64,000 nucleotides of DNA, from the NCBI RefSeq assembly GCF_029714305.1, contig NZ_CP121647.1:2252501-2316500 (forward strand), read 5' to 3'. The first letter of the stretch is position 1, and every line of letters begins with the position of its first letter. The translations under genes were made by a program, and so were the position numbers. This document shows positions 1 to 9,260 of this stretch, one piece after another. The notes below the pieces were generated by a model that did no database searches, was not told the DNA's origin, and saw nothing but the letters and a program-made list of their open reading frames with translations. The DNA comes from Bradyrhizobium sp. CB3481 (GTDB lineage: Bacteria > Pseudomonadota > Alphaproteobacteria > Rhizobiales > Xanthobacteraceae).

Positions 1-76
1 ACAATGCCATGCGTTGCCCAAGGGATCATGCTCATCAAACAAGTTGAGCGGAAGACGATCTCAGTTTGCCGTCCGG

Positions 77-1315
77 CTAGTTGCCGGAAGGCAAGACAGT
101 CCAGTTGTGCGTTACGACAAACATCACGCTGTGGGAGTCTGCAGGACCCGTTCCGGAAACCGTGGGCGTGCCGGTGACCGGATCGAAGATCGTGGTGCCG
201 GTGCTCGCGAAGCGATGCAGGTAGCGATAGGTGGCGGACGCCAGCCATTCGCGAGTGAGATTGTAGCTGTAGGTCGCCGATGCCGAAGCGTAGTCGGTCG
301 TCGTGGTCGATATCTGCCTGTTGCCGCTCGCTGAAAGCGTGAGAGTGGATCGAGCATTGATGCTGTGGGTCAACGAGGCGACAATGGAATCGCGCTTGAA
401 TAGCGAGCCGACGATGCTTGGCCCTACCGACTGGATCGCCGTGACGGCCAGGGTCGTGCTCTTCAGCATCCGATAGGTCAGGACCGCGTCGCCGATCCAG
501 TCGGCGACCGCACTCGATACGGGCGTCGTCGACGTAGTGCCTCCGAATGCCGAACTCGAAAATCCTCGGTCAGTCAGAAGATAGGCAACGCCGGCATTGG
601 CACGAAAAGAAAGTACCGCCGATAGGGTCGCGTCGAAGCCGGCTTGTTCTCGAAAAATCTGTACTTGCGTGTTGAAGGCATTGCCATATTCGAGCAGCTC
701 GTATTCGGACGACAGGTTGATCGCTGTGACAGGGCTTAGCTGCCGGCGCCAGTTGCCCCGCGCAAGTGTGTCTGTAAATGGTGTGCCACCGCTCGACGGC
801 TCGTAACTTGTACGGGTGGATGACGCAAATAGGGATACGGTGTCATTTGCGGTAATCGCACGGTCGATTCCGCCTGTTGCTGTAAGCTGGTTAAGAAAGC
901 CCCCGGTCGGTACGGCAACACCGAGTTCGTTTAAGAGCGCGAGAGAGGTGCTCTGCTGTCTCCAGCTCGCCTCGACATATTCCCGATCGAACCTGGTCTT
1001 TTCCATCTGCTCGTAGCGCGCCCTGAATCCATAGTTCAGGAATTCTGATGCGGTGCCGGCGACACCCGGACCCCAATACTTCTTGTAGGTACCGTCGCCC
1101 GCAAAGATGAATTTCGATGTCGGCGTGCGCGCCTCCGCGTCGGCAGTGAGCGTCGTATAGGACCCTACCGATCCTGCCGGCGAGGAACGCAAGAACTGGT
1201 TGCTGTTGAGTTCGACGGTTTCCGATTCGCTGGCCGTAATCGACCAGTCGAACGCAAATGCCACGGACGGCGCCATGCCAAAGCACACCGAGACTGCTAT
1301 GGCAGCTCTCTTCAC
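77..1315 (-). CDS. EpsL-like outer-membrane beta-barrel protein of the polysaccharide locus
   Basis: A 412-aa protein with a clear Sec signal peptide (hydrophobic stretch ending in VAFA-F) followed by a long alternating polar/hydrophobic chain rich in Ser, Thr and aromatic residues, as in outer-membrane beta-barrels. It has no cysteine-based lipobox. The start is GTG with a GGGAG stretch about 10 nt upstream. It is the last gene of a minus-strand set behind a Wza-like export protein and an ExeA-like ATPase. That position matches the EpsL-type (putative beta-barrel porin 2) proteins of exosortase-associated polysaccharide loci, which are thought to act in outer-membrane passage of the polymer. 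The family assignment is inferred from fold pattern and neighbours; exact function is unknown. Confidence 0.72.
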   Translation of the reverse strand: MKRAAIAVSVCFGMAPSVAFAFDWSITASESETVELNSNQFLRSSPAGSVGSYTTLTADAEARTPTSKFIFAGDGTYKKYWGPGVAGTASEFLNYGFRARYEQMEKTRFDREYVEASWRQQSTSLALLNELGVAVPTGGFLNQLTATGGIDRAITANDTVSLFASSTRTSYEPSSGGTPFTDTLARGNWRRQLSPVTAINLSSEYELLEYGNAFNTQVQIFREQAGFDATLSAVLSFRANAGVAYLLTDRGFSSSAFGGTTSTTPVSSAVADWIGDAVLTYRMLKSTTLAVTAIQSVGPSIVGSLFKRDSIVASLTHSINARSTLTLSASGNRQISTTTTDYASASATYSYNLTREWLASATYRYLHRFASTGTTIFDPVTGTPTVSGTGPADSHSVMFVVTHNWTVLPSGN

Positions 1316-1346
1316 GATGCTTCTCGCTCCCGTCGAATGTCAGGCC

Positions 1347-1931
1347 TCACTCAAACAAGCGCCGCTCCGGAACCATGATGACATCGCCGGCACGCAAGGT
1401 GATGTTACCTTCCAAATCGTCCCCAGCCTCATAAGCGCGGTAATTGAACATGAAAATTGTCTCGTCCCCGCCGGGTCCCTTGCGCCGCACCTGGATGCGG
1501 TTCTTCGCTGCAAACGGGCCGATCCCGCCCGCCAGCGCGATCGCCTGCATCAGCGTCGTCTTCTGCCTGACCACATAGGAGCCGGGCTTGATGATCTCAC
1601 CCGTGATGAAAATCTTTGGCTTGAGGTCGTCCTCCGGGATCTCCTTCGGGGCGGCGACCACGGCGACCGTGACGTCGAGATTCTCGTCCTTGTAGTTGTT
1701 CTTGAGCTTGTTCTTGAGAATGTTCTCGAGCGCTAGCGGCGTGAGCCCGCGCGCCCGGATATGGCCGGCGAGCGGGAACGCGATCTCGCCGGAGGGGTCG
1801 ACGACAACGGTCCGATCCAGCTTCGGGTCTTGCAGAACCGAGATGCTCAGGCTGTCGCCCGATTTCAGGGTCTGTGCTTTCGCCTCCGGAATCAGGAAGA
1901 CAACACAGAGCAGTGCCAGCAGGATTCGCAT
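1347..1931 (-). CDS. Polysaccharide export protein, Wza/EpsE-like (Poly_export + SLBB)
   Basis: A 194-aa secreted protein. A signal peptide ends at EAKA-Q and is followed by the Poly_export pattern (LKSGDSLSISVLQDPKLD, then VDPSGEIAFPLAGHI) at about residues 20-100. An SLBB-type segment follows at about 105-185 (FITGEIIKPGSYVV, then LRAGDVIMVPER). There is no lipobox cysteine at the cleavage site, so it is probably a periplasmic or outer-membrane protein without lipid anchor, shorter than E. coli Wza. A strong AGGGGG Shine-Dalgarno lies about 6 nt before ATG. It sits between the ATPase and the EpsL-like barrel on the same strand, consistent with an export operon. Confidence 0.88.
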   Translation of the reverse strand: MRILLALLCVVFLIPEAKAQTLKSGDSLSISVLQDPKLDRTVVVDPSGEIAFPLAGHIRARGLTPLALENILKNKLKNNYKDENLDVTVAVVAAPKEIPEDDLKPKIFITGEIIKPGSYVVRQKTTLMQAIALAGGIGPFAAKNRIQVRRKGPGGDETIFMFNYRAYEAGDDLEGNITLRAGDVIMVPERRLFE

Positions 1932-2056
1932 GTCATTCCCCCTAATCTCGTCGACAAAAGGCCCGCAAACAAAGACATTTAGGGCCGTCGTGTGGGATTC
2001 TCCCGAACACGCAGCCCGCCGTTCAATCCTACGGGAAGCTAATTGAAAACAAATAC

Positions 2057-2893
2057 TTAGGGAACCCGCGAGAACTCTTTCATCGGAAAAATGCTGTACT
2101 GTTGCTTGTCTGCAATAACGTCGCGGACGATCTGATCCGAGATCACCCGCTGATCATTGGCAAAGCCGTAAACCAGCGCGGTATCGCACAAGACGTTGAT
2201 CATCCGGGGTATTCCCCCGCTCGCGGACGCGAGCAATGCGCAGGCCTCCTGGGTGAACAGGGGACGGCGGGCACCCACCGCTTGAAGGCGGAATGCGATG
2301 TAGTTGGCCACCTCCCGCTCGTCGAGCGGCCGGAGGTGGAAGTCCGAGGAAATCCGCTGCGCGAACTGATGCAGCTTTGGCGCCAGCAGAAGGTCGCGGA
2401 GCTGCGGTTGTCCGATCAGAATCAGCTGCAGGATCTGGAACTTGTCGGCGTTGATATTGGAAATCATGCGCAGGTGCTCGAGCGCCTCCGGCTCGAGATT
2501 TTGCGCTTCGTCGATGATCAATATGGTGCGTCTGCCATTGGCGAACTGGCCGTACAGGAAATCTTGTAATTTTTTGAAAAGATTAGGGTAATCACCATCG
2601 AATGGTTGCCCAAGCGACATCAGGATCCACTGGAGCAGTTCCTGCCGGCCCTGGGGGGAGTTCGAAATCAGGCCGATGGTGATTGCCGGGCTGACCTTCT
2701 TGAGCAGATGTCTAACCAGGGTGGTCTTGCCGGAACCTATTTCCCCTGTAATGACGGTAAAGCCGGCGTTGTTCATGACGCCGAACTCCAGCATCGTGAA
2801 CGCCATGGAATGCATCTTGCCCCAGTAAATAAGGTCGGGGTCGGGGAGAATTGAGAAAGGTTTCTCCCGCAGCTGATAAAATGCTTCGTACAT
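2057..2893 (-). CDS. ExeA/XrtA-locus AAA ATPase
   Basis: A 278-aa AAA ATPase of the ExeA type. Walker A is GEIGSGKT (residues 50-57) and Walker B is TILIIDEAQNL (about 123-133). The N-terminus (YEAFYQLREKPFSILPDPD) is the typical opening of the ATPase found in PEP-CTERM/exosortase polysaccharide loci (the family described as pepcterm_ATPase). Its role there is presumably regulatory or energising for export; no mechanism can be read from the sequence. It is first in the minus-strand set ATPase, export protein, barrel, and is divergent from the chain-length gene across about 270 bp of AT-rich sequence. Confidence 0.85.
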   Translation of the reverse strand: MYEAFYQLREKPFSILPDPDLIYWGKMHSMAFTMLEFGVMNNAGFTVITGEIGSGKTTLVRHLLKKVSPAITIGLISNSPQGRQELLQWILMSLGQPFDGDYPNLFKKLQDFLYGQFANGRRTILIIDEAQNLEPEALEHLRMISNINADKFQILQLILIGQPQLRDLLLAPKLHQFAQRISSDFHLRPLDEREVANYIAFRLQAVGARRPLFTQEACALLASASGGIPRMINVLCDTALVYGFANDQRVISDQIVRDVIADKQQYSIFPMKEFSRVP

Positions 2894-3042
2894 TGAACTT
2901 CCTTAGCCCGGCCACAGACCTCTTATAGCGCAGTTCGTTGGATTCCCTTGCTATCTTCGACCCATTTCTCTGATCTACGTAAACTCGCCCAGTCTAGCGG
3001 CCCTCGGAACCATTAAGATTGAAATTTAAAATGTCCCGTTGC

Positions 3043-3056
3043 TGAACAACTGTTCA
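3043..3056. promoter_or_regulatory. Inverted repeat in divergent promoter region (possible operator)
   Basis: TGAACA-AC-TGTTCA, a perfect 6-bp inverted repeat with a 2-nt spacer, lies in the AT-rich region between the divergent ATPase and chain-length genes. The position suits a regulator controlling both directions, but the repeat is short and no cognate regulator is encoded next to it. Confidence 0.25.
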
Positions 3057-3161
3057 TTAAATCCTTCAAGATTGATGCTAGGATCGGTGTCGGAGCGATC
3101 CGCTGATCATTCCGCGACACTGTTAACCTTGCAGGCGCGCCAACAGACGCTCGGACGAGAC

Positions 3162-4505
3162 ATGCTGCAGAAAGTTGAATTTGAGGACGAGTTTCAGGCG
3201 GCGCAAGAGGATCGCAGCTACCTGTTGCAGCCCTCTTTCTATTGGGAAATGTTCAAGCGGCGCTGGGCCTATTTTGTCCTGCCGTTCGTCGCGATCCTGA
3301 GCGCAGGCGTCGCGGCGGCCATGTTGTGGCCGCCAACCTACCTTTCCGAAGGGCGGATACTCGTTCAATCGCAGCAGATTCCATCCGAACTGGTACGGCC
3401 GACGGTGACCAGCGCCGCGCAGGAGCGCATTCAGGTCATCCAGCAACGGACCATGACGCGCGACAACCTCATCGCGATCGCCGACAAGTTCAAGCTGTTC
3501 CCCGAGAAGCGCGCGCTGATGTCGCCGACCGAGCTGGTCGCCGAGGTCAAAAAACACACCAAGATCGCGCCGGTCGACCTGCAACTGGATTTCAAACAAC
3601 GCACGCGGGCGGCACTCGAAAATCCGACGATCGTTTTCTCGGTCGGATTCGAGTACGGTACTGCCACTGTGGCGGCGCAGGTTGCCAACGAACTGATGAC
3701 GCGGATCCTGAACGAGGACCTTCGCGATCGAACCAGCCGCGCGACGGATACGACGAAGTTCCTTGGCCGAGAAGTGCAGCGGCTTCAGGCCGAGAACAAT
3801 GCGCTCGATGCCAAGATCGCGCAGTTGCGCCTGACGCAGGGCAAGCCGGTGACCGGTGGCTCCGACCAGCCGACGACTCTCGCCCAGCTCAAGGCCGAAT
3901 TGATCCAGAAGGGTGCCCTCTATTCGGAGCGGCACCCGGCCATCCAGTCTCTGAAGAAGCAGATCGAAGCCCTTGAAAAGGTGGCTTCCGCGTCGGTGCC
4001 TTCGAATGATGCCGCGACGGCGGCCAGCCTCGAAGCCATGGTCGCGCAACAGGAAAGCTTGCAGAAAAACCTGGATGAGGCCTCGGCAAAATTGGCCGCC
4101 GCGCGGCTCGGCGAAAATCTCGAAAAGGACCAGCAGTCCGAGAAGCTCGAAATCATCGAGCAGCCTACCGTTCCGCAAGAGCCGGTCAGGCCCAATCGGT
4201 TGAAAGTCCTAGCGTTGGCAATTGCGGCTGCTTTTGCCGGCGGAGCGGGACTGGCCTTCCTGGTCGAAATCATGGACACGGGAATCCGTAGAAGCAATGA
4301 TCTTCTGTCGGTGGTCGACGGCAAACTGATCGTTTCAATTCCCTACATCACGACGGCAGCGGAATTGCGCGCGAAGCGACGACGCATGTTCCTTTTGCTG
4401 GGAGCATTCATGCTGGTTGTGGTGGGGTTGTTGGTTGCTGCCTACCTGTTCCTACCCCCGCTCGATCTGATCATTGCCAAGGCCAGAGTCGGGCTGTTTC
4501 GATAA
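3162..4505 (+). CDS. Polysaccharide chain-length determinant, Wzz/GumC-like
   Basis: A 447-aa inner-membrane co-polymerase from the ATG at 3162; an upstream in-frame ATG at 3039 would add 41 poorly structured residues, so the later start is preferred. Topology is as expected for Wzz: a first TM segment (YFVLPFVAILSAGVAAAML) and a long periplasmic part with coiled-coil stretches (LGREVQRLQAENNALDAKIA). The proline-rich PQEPVRPNRL motif leads into a second TM, and an unusual third TM segment lies near the C-terminus. It controls polymer length and pairs with the kinase-like ATPase directly downstream. Confidence 0.88.
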   Translation: MLQKVEFEDEFQAAQEDRSYLLQPSFYWEMFKRRWAYFVLPFVAILSAGVAAAMLWPPTYLSEGRILVQSQQIPSELVRPTVTSAAQERIQVIQQRTMTRDNLIAIADKFKLFPEKRALMSPTELVAEVKKHTKIAPVDLQLDFKQRTRAALENPTIVFSVGFEYGTATVAAQVANELMTRILNEDLRDRTSRATDTTKFLGREVQRLQAENNALDAKIAQLRLTQGKPVTGGSDQPTTLAQLKAELIQKGALYSERHPAIQSLKKQIEALEKVASASVPSNDAATAASLEAMVAQQESLQKNLDEASAKLAAARLGENLEKDQQSEKLEIIEQPTVPQEPVRPNRLKVLALAIAAAFAGGAGLAFLVEIMDTGIRRSNDLLSVVDGKLIVSIPYITTAAELRAKRRRMFLLLGAFMLVVVGLLVAAYLFLPPLDLIIAKARVGLFR

Positions 4506-4520
4506 TTGCGGAGTCACGCA

Positions 4521-5336
4521 GTGGATTCAATAAAACATGCTGTCGAACTCGCGCGAGCTGCCGAGACGGTTCATCAGCCGGGCGCCTTGGGTGGACCTTC
4601 GCTGGCGGCTGACGGGGGGCTGCACCGTTCGACGGAGGCGCAGTACAACGAAGTGCGCCTGAACGCCGACCACCTCGAAAACAATCGAATCGTGGCCTAC
4701 GGCACGTCGGGTCAAAACGGCCGCTATTACGACATGCTGCGCACGCAGGTGCTGCAGGAAATGGATAAGAAGAGCTGGCAGTTCGTGGCGGTGACGTCGC
4801 CGACCGCGGGGTGCGGGAAATCCGTCACGGCCTGCAATCTCGCGCTGAGCATTTCCCGGCTTCCCGAACGATCGGTGCTGCTGGTTGACCTCGATCTGCA
4901 CCGCCCGGCGGTCGCAAAATATCTGGGCATCAACGGCACTGGCGGCGTTCTCAGCGTGCTCGAGGGTCGCGCGCCGCTTTCGTCGGCGGTCGTGCAGGCA
5001 AGCGTTGGCCCCAACAGAATGCTGGTGCTGCCCGGATCGGTATCGTCGTCTTCTTCGGAATGGATGGCGTCGCAGACGATGGGCGCGCTGCTCCAAACCA
5101 TCAAGCGGGACTTCAGGTCGCGTATCGTCATCTTCGATCTTCCGCCGCTGCTGCTCGGCGACGACGTGATTTCGATCCTGCCCCGGATGGACACGACCTT
5201 GCTCGTGGCTGGCGTCGGCAGCACGTCACTCTCCGACATCAAGGAATGTCAGAAACACCTGCAGCGCACACCTGTCGTCCGTGTCGTCGTCAACAAGATC
5301 ACCGAGGCCGTGGGATCGTATTACGGCTACTGTTAG
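4521..5336 (+). CDS. CpsD/CapB-type tyrosine-kinase-like ATPase of polysaccharide export
   Basis: A 271-aa P-loop protein of the BY-kinase/ParA-like type. The Walker A region reads SPTAGCGKS and the second Walker motif is VLLVDLDLHRP; a later FDLPPLLLGDD segment fits Walker B. The chain ends in SYYGYC, a short Tyr-containing tail that could be the autophosphorylation site, although a long tyrosine cluster is absent. I chose GTG at 4521, which has GGAG about 7 nt upstream; a TTG at 4506 directly after the preceding stop is the longer alternative. It follows the chain-length gene without a gap, as in split GumC/kinase pairs. Confidence 0.85.
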   Translation: MDSIKHAVELARAAETVHQPGALGGPSLAADGGLHRSTEAQYNEVRLNADHLENNRIVAYGTSGQNGRYYDMLRTQVLQEMDKKSWQFVAVTSPTAGCGKSVTACNLALSISRLPERSVLLVDLDLHRPAVAKYLGINGTGGVLSVLEGRAPLSSAVVQASVGPNRMLVLPGSVSSSSSEWMASQTMGALLQTIKRDFRSRIVIFDLPPLLLGDDVISILPRMDTTLLVAGVGSTSLSDIKECQKHLQRTPVVRVVVNKITEAVGSYYGYC

Positions 5337-5342
5337 CGGCTT

Positions 5343-6017
5343 TTACAGGCGCAGATCGGCCGGCAGGAATGCGGCAATCTCCGCTGCCGGAACGAAGTAC
5401 TTGGCGATATCTCGCGTCTCCGGTTTTGCGGCGCCGAGCCGGGTTTGCGATTGGGAAATCTTCCGGCTCATGATGCCGAGCAGGCACTTGCGCTTGACGT
5501 CGAACACCCCTGATCCCGAATTGCCCGTGCGCGCCACATCGGCGATCACCGTGTTGAACCGCTTGCGCGTATCGGCTGGCAGCCGGTCGGGTGCGAGAAT
5601 GTGAGAACGCACCGCAGATCCCGGAACGATGGTCACGACTTCCTGGCCGGGCACGGGCGGGGCGCTGCAGATCACGTTCCGCCGAAGCCACAAGCGCGCA
5701 GGAAGAAGGTCTTCCTCGACCGACAGCAGTGTGAGATCCGTTCCCTCGAAGCTGCCTTCCTTGACGACGCGAGTTGGATATTCCACGCCGGCAATGGCGA
5801 CCTTGGGGCGCGTCAGCCAGCTCCGGCCTGCGACATGCGCCGCCGTGATAAACAAACCTTTGCCGAGATAGATGCCGGCTCCGGGGCCCCAGTTCTGCAT
5901 CGGCGTCTGATGAATGTGCACCGCGTACGGCAGCAGCGTGTCGTCAGTGTCTTGCGCTAAAGCAGGCTGCCAGAGGATGAGCGAAATGAATGCGCCCCAA
6001 AGCAGGGCCGCGCGCAT
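5343..6017 (-). CDS. Secreted trypsin-like serine protease
   Basis: A 224-aa protein with a Sec signal peptide (MRAALLWGAFISLILWQPALA-Q). The catalytic triad context of chymotrypsin-fold proteases is visible: His in TAAHVAG, Asp in GTDLTLLSV, Ser in GNSGSG. There is no PDZ domain, so it is not a full DegP. Start is the ATG at 6017; longer in-frame versions run into the end of the upstream epsI gene and lack a signal peptide. It follows epsI on the same strand with about 70 nt between, and converges with the kinase gene. A role in processing envelope or exosortase-sorted proteins is only an inference from location. Confidence 0.8.
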   Translation of the reverse strand: MRAALLWGAFISLILWQPALAQDTDDTLLPYAVHIHQTPMQNWGPGAGIYLGKGLFITAAHVAGRSWLTRPKVAIAGVEYPTRVVKEGSFEGTDLTLLSVEEDLLPARLWLRRNVICSAPPVPGQEVVTIVPGSAVRSHILAPDRLPADTRKRFNTVIADVARTGNSGSGVFDVKRKCLLGIMSRKISQSQTRLGAAKPETRDIAKYFVPAAEIAAFLPADLRL

Positions 6018-6087
6018 AGGCTTAAAGGCGCGTCGCTCAAATACCGAAATCACCCCCCAGATCAGCGCCTGGGACTTGCCGGGATCT

Positions 6088-6786
6088 TCAGCTCGCGCCC
6101 GTAAAGAACTTGAGTTCTTGGGGCGGAATGGCGGCGAGCAAATCGCGGATAAACTGATCCTGGAGCTTGAATGATACATCCTTCGGCAAACCGATCGTGG
6201 AGACCCTGATCAAGGCGCCATCGGGAATGATCCCGCGGAGGCCGTACTTCAACCGGCTCAATTGATGGTCGACGACGCCGTTGGCGATGTCATTGCCGAC
6301 CCGCAGCCAGTAGGTAACAGGTTCGTACCGTGACTCCCTCGCCGCGATCAACCGCGTCATCTTGATGGGCTGCGTGCCGCCTCGGTAGCTCATCGCAGCA
6401 TCCGCTTTTTCCGAGATCCGGAAACCATTGGCGGTATAACAAATCTCCGGGCGGTGGGACTTCAGCCGGTAGTTCTGCACCGGACCGTAGGCGACCATCA
6501 GCATGACGATGTTACCATGCCCGTCCGTATAGCCCCGGCCCACTTCCTGGCTGTAAATTTTGCCCGCGAGAGGATCCGGCTGGACGTATGCATCGGGATC
6601 TACGGGACGCACCGGGCTGACTTCCGGAACCAAGGTCCAGGTTCCAAATTTCCGCGGAATGACCGATTCAAGGCTCGGGGAGGCTGATGTGCGGGCCATG
6701 AGTTGGCGGGGCGCCAGCACCGTCGCGAGTACCGCACATCCCACGATTGCGATGCATGCCAATATGATCTGGATTCGAGGATATTT
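6088..6786 (-). CDS. epsI: EpsI-family protein (DUF3485)
   Basis: A 232-aa protein with one N-terminal membrane segment (IQIILACIAIVGCAVLATVL) and a periplasmic domain matching EpsI/DUF3485. It has a PRKFGTWTL opening, Tyr/Gly-rich YGPVQNYRLKSHRPEICY (the conserved HxPExC-like centre) and a late LRVGNDIANG region. EpsI is a standard partner of exosortases, sometimes fused to them; here it is a separate gene, divergent from the PPIase-exosortase genes. The function of the domain is unproven. Start at ATG 6786 gives a normal N-terminal anchor; an ATG six codons upstream is also possible. Confidence 0.85.
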   Translation of the reverse strand, partial: KYPRIQIILACIAIVGCAVLATVLAPRQLMARTSASPSLESVIPRKFGTWTLVPEVSPVRPVDPDAYVQPDPLAGKIYSQEVGRGYTDGHGNIVMLMVAYGPVQNYRLKSHRPEICYTANGFRISEKADAAMSYRGGTQPIKMTRLIAARESRYEPVTYWLRVGNDIANGVVDHQLSRLKYGLRGIIPDGALIRVSTIGLPKDVSFKLQDQFIRDLLAAIPPQELKFFTGAS

Positions 6787-7043
6787 CATTGAGGCCCACA
6801 ACAATCTTCAAGAGTTAATTGAATTAGCCGTTTCAGTTCAGGATATATCCCGGGCGGGGCACTTTGCAGTCAAAAGAAAGAGATAATAGGCTACCCGAAC
6901 GAAATTAACATAAATAACGGAAATTGCAGCAAAAAAGCGTTATCTGCTCGACCCGGACCGGCGGGGCCGTTAGTCATGTCAGCACTGATGCGGGTGACCT
7001 GTTGTATGTTTCGGCGGCTCATTTGGATGCACGGAGTTCCTGG

Positions 7044-7916
7044 ATGAAGGGTATATCCATTAAGATCGCCCGGCTTGCCGTTTTGCTCGTCTGTGGTGCA
7101 ATCACCTTGGCTGGATGTGGCAAGAAGACCGATCAGCCTGCGGCCTCCAAAGGCCAGGTGGTTGCCCGCGTTGGCGAGGAAGTCGTGACGACCCAGGATC
7201 TCGAGAACGAGTTTCGTTGGGCGAACGTGCCGCCGGACAAACAGAAGGAGCCGGAAGTCGTCAAGCGTGTCCTGGGCGAACTGGTCGTACGGAAATATCT
7301 GCTGCGCCAGGCCATGGCTGCAAAGCTTGATCGCGAGCCGAGCGTACTGCTCGACCTCCTGCGGTCGCGTGAACAGATTCTCGAGAATGCGTATCTGCAG
7401 CGAACGGCGGCGGCCAAGGCGCCGGGCAAGGCGGACATCGACCGGTACATTGCCAACAACCCGGCGAAATTCGCCGGCCGGAAACTGCTAAGCGTTGAAC
7501 AGATCGCATTCCCATTGGGCCCGACCGTCCAGTCCTTTGTCGAAGCGAACAAGAACGCCAAATCGCTCGATGAGATCGACGAGAAACTCACCGCCGCCGG
7601 TATTCCGCACGGCCGGCAAATGGCCGCCCTAAACAGCGGCGATTTGCCGCCGGAGTTTTACGGATTGATCCAGGCTAAAAAAGCCGATGACGTCTTCTTC
7701 GTTCGCTCGGGCCAGAACGGCGTGTTCTTCAAGGTCAAGGGCGAAGAAGCGCGTCCACTCGAAGGAGAGGCCGCTGCCAATCTTGCGCGGCAGTTGATGC
7801 GTGCGGACGCGGTCAAGGCAGAGCTCGGGATTGCGACCTATTCGGCGAATCTCGAAGCGAAATACGAAGGTGAGTACGCGAAGATCATGCAGCCGGGAGA
7901 CGGAAAGCAAAATTGA
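7044..7916 (+). CDS. EpsD-like peptidyl-prolyl isomerase lipoprotein
   Basis: A 290-aa lipoprotein: the signal ends at the lipobox LAGC (Cys at about residue 25). A SurA/parvulin-type N-terminal helical part follows (VARVGEEVVTTQDLENEF, LVVRKYLLRQAM), then a weak parvulin-like domain. This matches EpsD-family PPIases of exosortase loci, periplasmic chaperone-like proteins. The start at 7044 has GGAG 7 nt upstream; longer in-frame versions bury the signal peptide. It is first in a plus-strand series with a 73-aa membrane protein and the exosortase. Confidence 0.82.
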   Translation: MKGISIKIARLAVLLVCGAITLAGCGKKTDQPAASKGQVVARVGEEVVTTQDLENEFRWANVPPDKQKEPEVVKRVLGELVVRKYLLRQAMAAKLDREPSVLLDLLRSREQILENAYLQRTAAAKAPGKADIDRYIANNPAKFAGRKLLSVEQIAFPLGPTVQSFVEANKNAKSLDEIDEKLTAAGIPHGRQMAALNSGDLPPEFYGLIQAKKADDVFFVRSGQNGVFFKVKGEEARPLEGEAAANLARQLMRADAVKAELGIATYSANLEAKYEGEYAKIMQPGDGKQN

Positions 7917-7962
7917 GCGGCACGCTGGTTCGCGAATGTTCCCTGAGGGCGTATAGAGTGAG

Positions 7963-8184
7963 ATGACGACGTTCTTTGATATATTGACCGTGACATGTTT
8001 CGTGGCGCTGGTGATCGCCTTCTTCCAGTTTACCGAGCGAGACAACCGAACATTGCTGCATTTCATGCTGGCGGGTATCGTGTTCGCCGTCGCCAACCAG
8101 GTCGGAAATGCGGGATCGTTCTATCTTGCGCTGGTCCTGATACTTGCCGGCGCCAGTTACGCGGTTTTGATAGCCCGAAGATGA
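7963..8184 (+). CDS. Small two-TM membrane protein, probable exosortase accessory
   Basis: A 73-aa protein almost entirely of two or three hydrophobic helices (FFDILTVTCFVALVIAFF; HFMLAGIVFAVANQVG; SFYLALVLILAGASYAVLIA) separated by a short charged loop FTERDNRT, with a basic C-terminus ARR. It lies between the EpsD-like lipoprotein and the exosortase with short gaps, so it is very likely co-transcribed. I recall small accessory proteins described for one exosortase class (XrtV), and this fits in size and place, but I cannot confirm the match. Its activity is unknown. Confidence 0.7.
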   Translation: MTTFFDILTVTCFVALVIAFFQFTERDNRTLLHFMLAGIVFAVANQVGNAGSFYLALVLILAGASYAVLIARR

Positions 8185-8238
8185 TGGTTCACTCCATTAA
8201 TGGTAAGTGGACTGGATTAGGAGCCTGTTGGTATTGAA

Positions 8239-9150
8239 ATGACATATTCGCAAGTGATGCCATCCGCGAAGGCAGGTTTTTTGGGCCCTTTTTTATGGCC
8301 GGCGCTGCTCGGCGCCTCCGTGATCATTGCTTATGTCCAGACCGTGCTCAGCCTGATCGATGGACCCTGGCAGACGGAGCAGGAGGGGCATGGTCCGCTC
8401 ATCATCGCCGCCTCGCTGTGGCTGGTTTGGCAATCGCGCGAGAAACTGCGGGCAGTTGAAATTTCTCCGGCTCCCATCCTGGGATGGCTCTCGCTTCTCG
8501 GCGGCCTGGTCATTCTTTACCTCGCCCGGATTCAGCAGGGGCTTGTCACCTTCGAAACCTTTTCCCTGATTCCGGTCATCGTCGGCTGCGTCCTGATTTC
8601 GGTCGGATGGCCGGCGTTGCGAGTTCTCGCGTTTCCGATCGGTTTCCTGATCTTCGCCGTGCCGATGCCCGACTGGCTCGTCGATGCCGCGACCGTTCCG
8701 CTGAAGGTCTTCATTTCAAACGTCGTTACCAACGTCCTCTATGCAACGGGCTTCCCGGTCGCGCAGAACGGCGTGATGATCATGATCGGAACCTATCAGC
8801 TCCTGGTCAAGGACGCCTGCTCCGGGATGAACTCGATTTTCGCCTTGTCAGCGATCGGTGTCTTCTATGCGTATGCGTTTCGCTGGCAGGAGAAGGTCCG
8901 GAGCCTGTTGCTGCTTGCGGCGATCATACCCATCACTATCATTGCGAACTTCTTCCGCGTCTTCGCATTGGTCCTGATCGCGTATTACCTCGGCCCTGAC
9001 ATGCTCGAAGGACTTCTGCACGATCTCACCGGCATCGGCCTCTTTGTGGTCGCGGTCCTTCTGCTGTTCCTGTTCGATGCTTTCCTCGGCCTTTGCTTCG
9101 CGCTGGTGCGCCGCGTCCGCAATCGCTCCGCGCCGGCGACTGCGGTCTAA
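8239..9150 (+). CDS. Exosortase (EpsH/Xrt family transpeptidase)
   Basis: A 303-aa polytopic inner-membrane protein with about eight hydrophobic segments. The catalytic set of exosortases is present in order: Cys194 in KDACSGMNS, Arg240 in ANFFRVF and His261 in GLLHDLTG. Exosortases cut the PEP-CTERM sorting signal at the membrane. A substrate with that signal is encoded at 14844-15803, and EpsI, an EpsD-like PPIase and polysaccharide genes surround it. The subclass (possibly XrtV) is an inference from the neighbouring 73-aa protein. The EpsI domain is not fused at the C-terminus, which ends shortly after the last TM in a basic tail. Confidence 0.93.
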   Translation: MTYSQVMPSAKAGFLGPFLWPALLGASVIIAYVQTVLSLIDGPWQTEQEGHGPLIIAASLWLVWQSREKLRAVEISPAPILGWLSLLGGLVILYLARIQQGLVTFETFSLIPVIVGCVLISVGWPALRVLAFPIGFLIFAVPMPDWLVDAATVPLKVFISNVVTNVLYATGFPVAQNGVMIMIGTYQLLVKDACSGMNSIFALSAIGVFYAYAFRWQEKVRSLLLLAAIIPITIIANFFRVFALVLIAYYLGPDMLEGLLHDLTGIGLFVVAVLLLFLFDAFLGLCFALVRRVRNRSAPATAV

Positions 9151-9260
9151 GTTTCGCAAACTGCGGCACCTCGCGGACCGCGCCTTGACGTGCTTTACTC
9201 GCGCTTCCTTGTTGCGAGATAGCTCGCTGACTTCTCGACCGCTTGTTGACGAAGGTTGCC

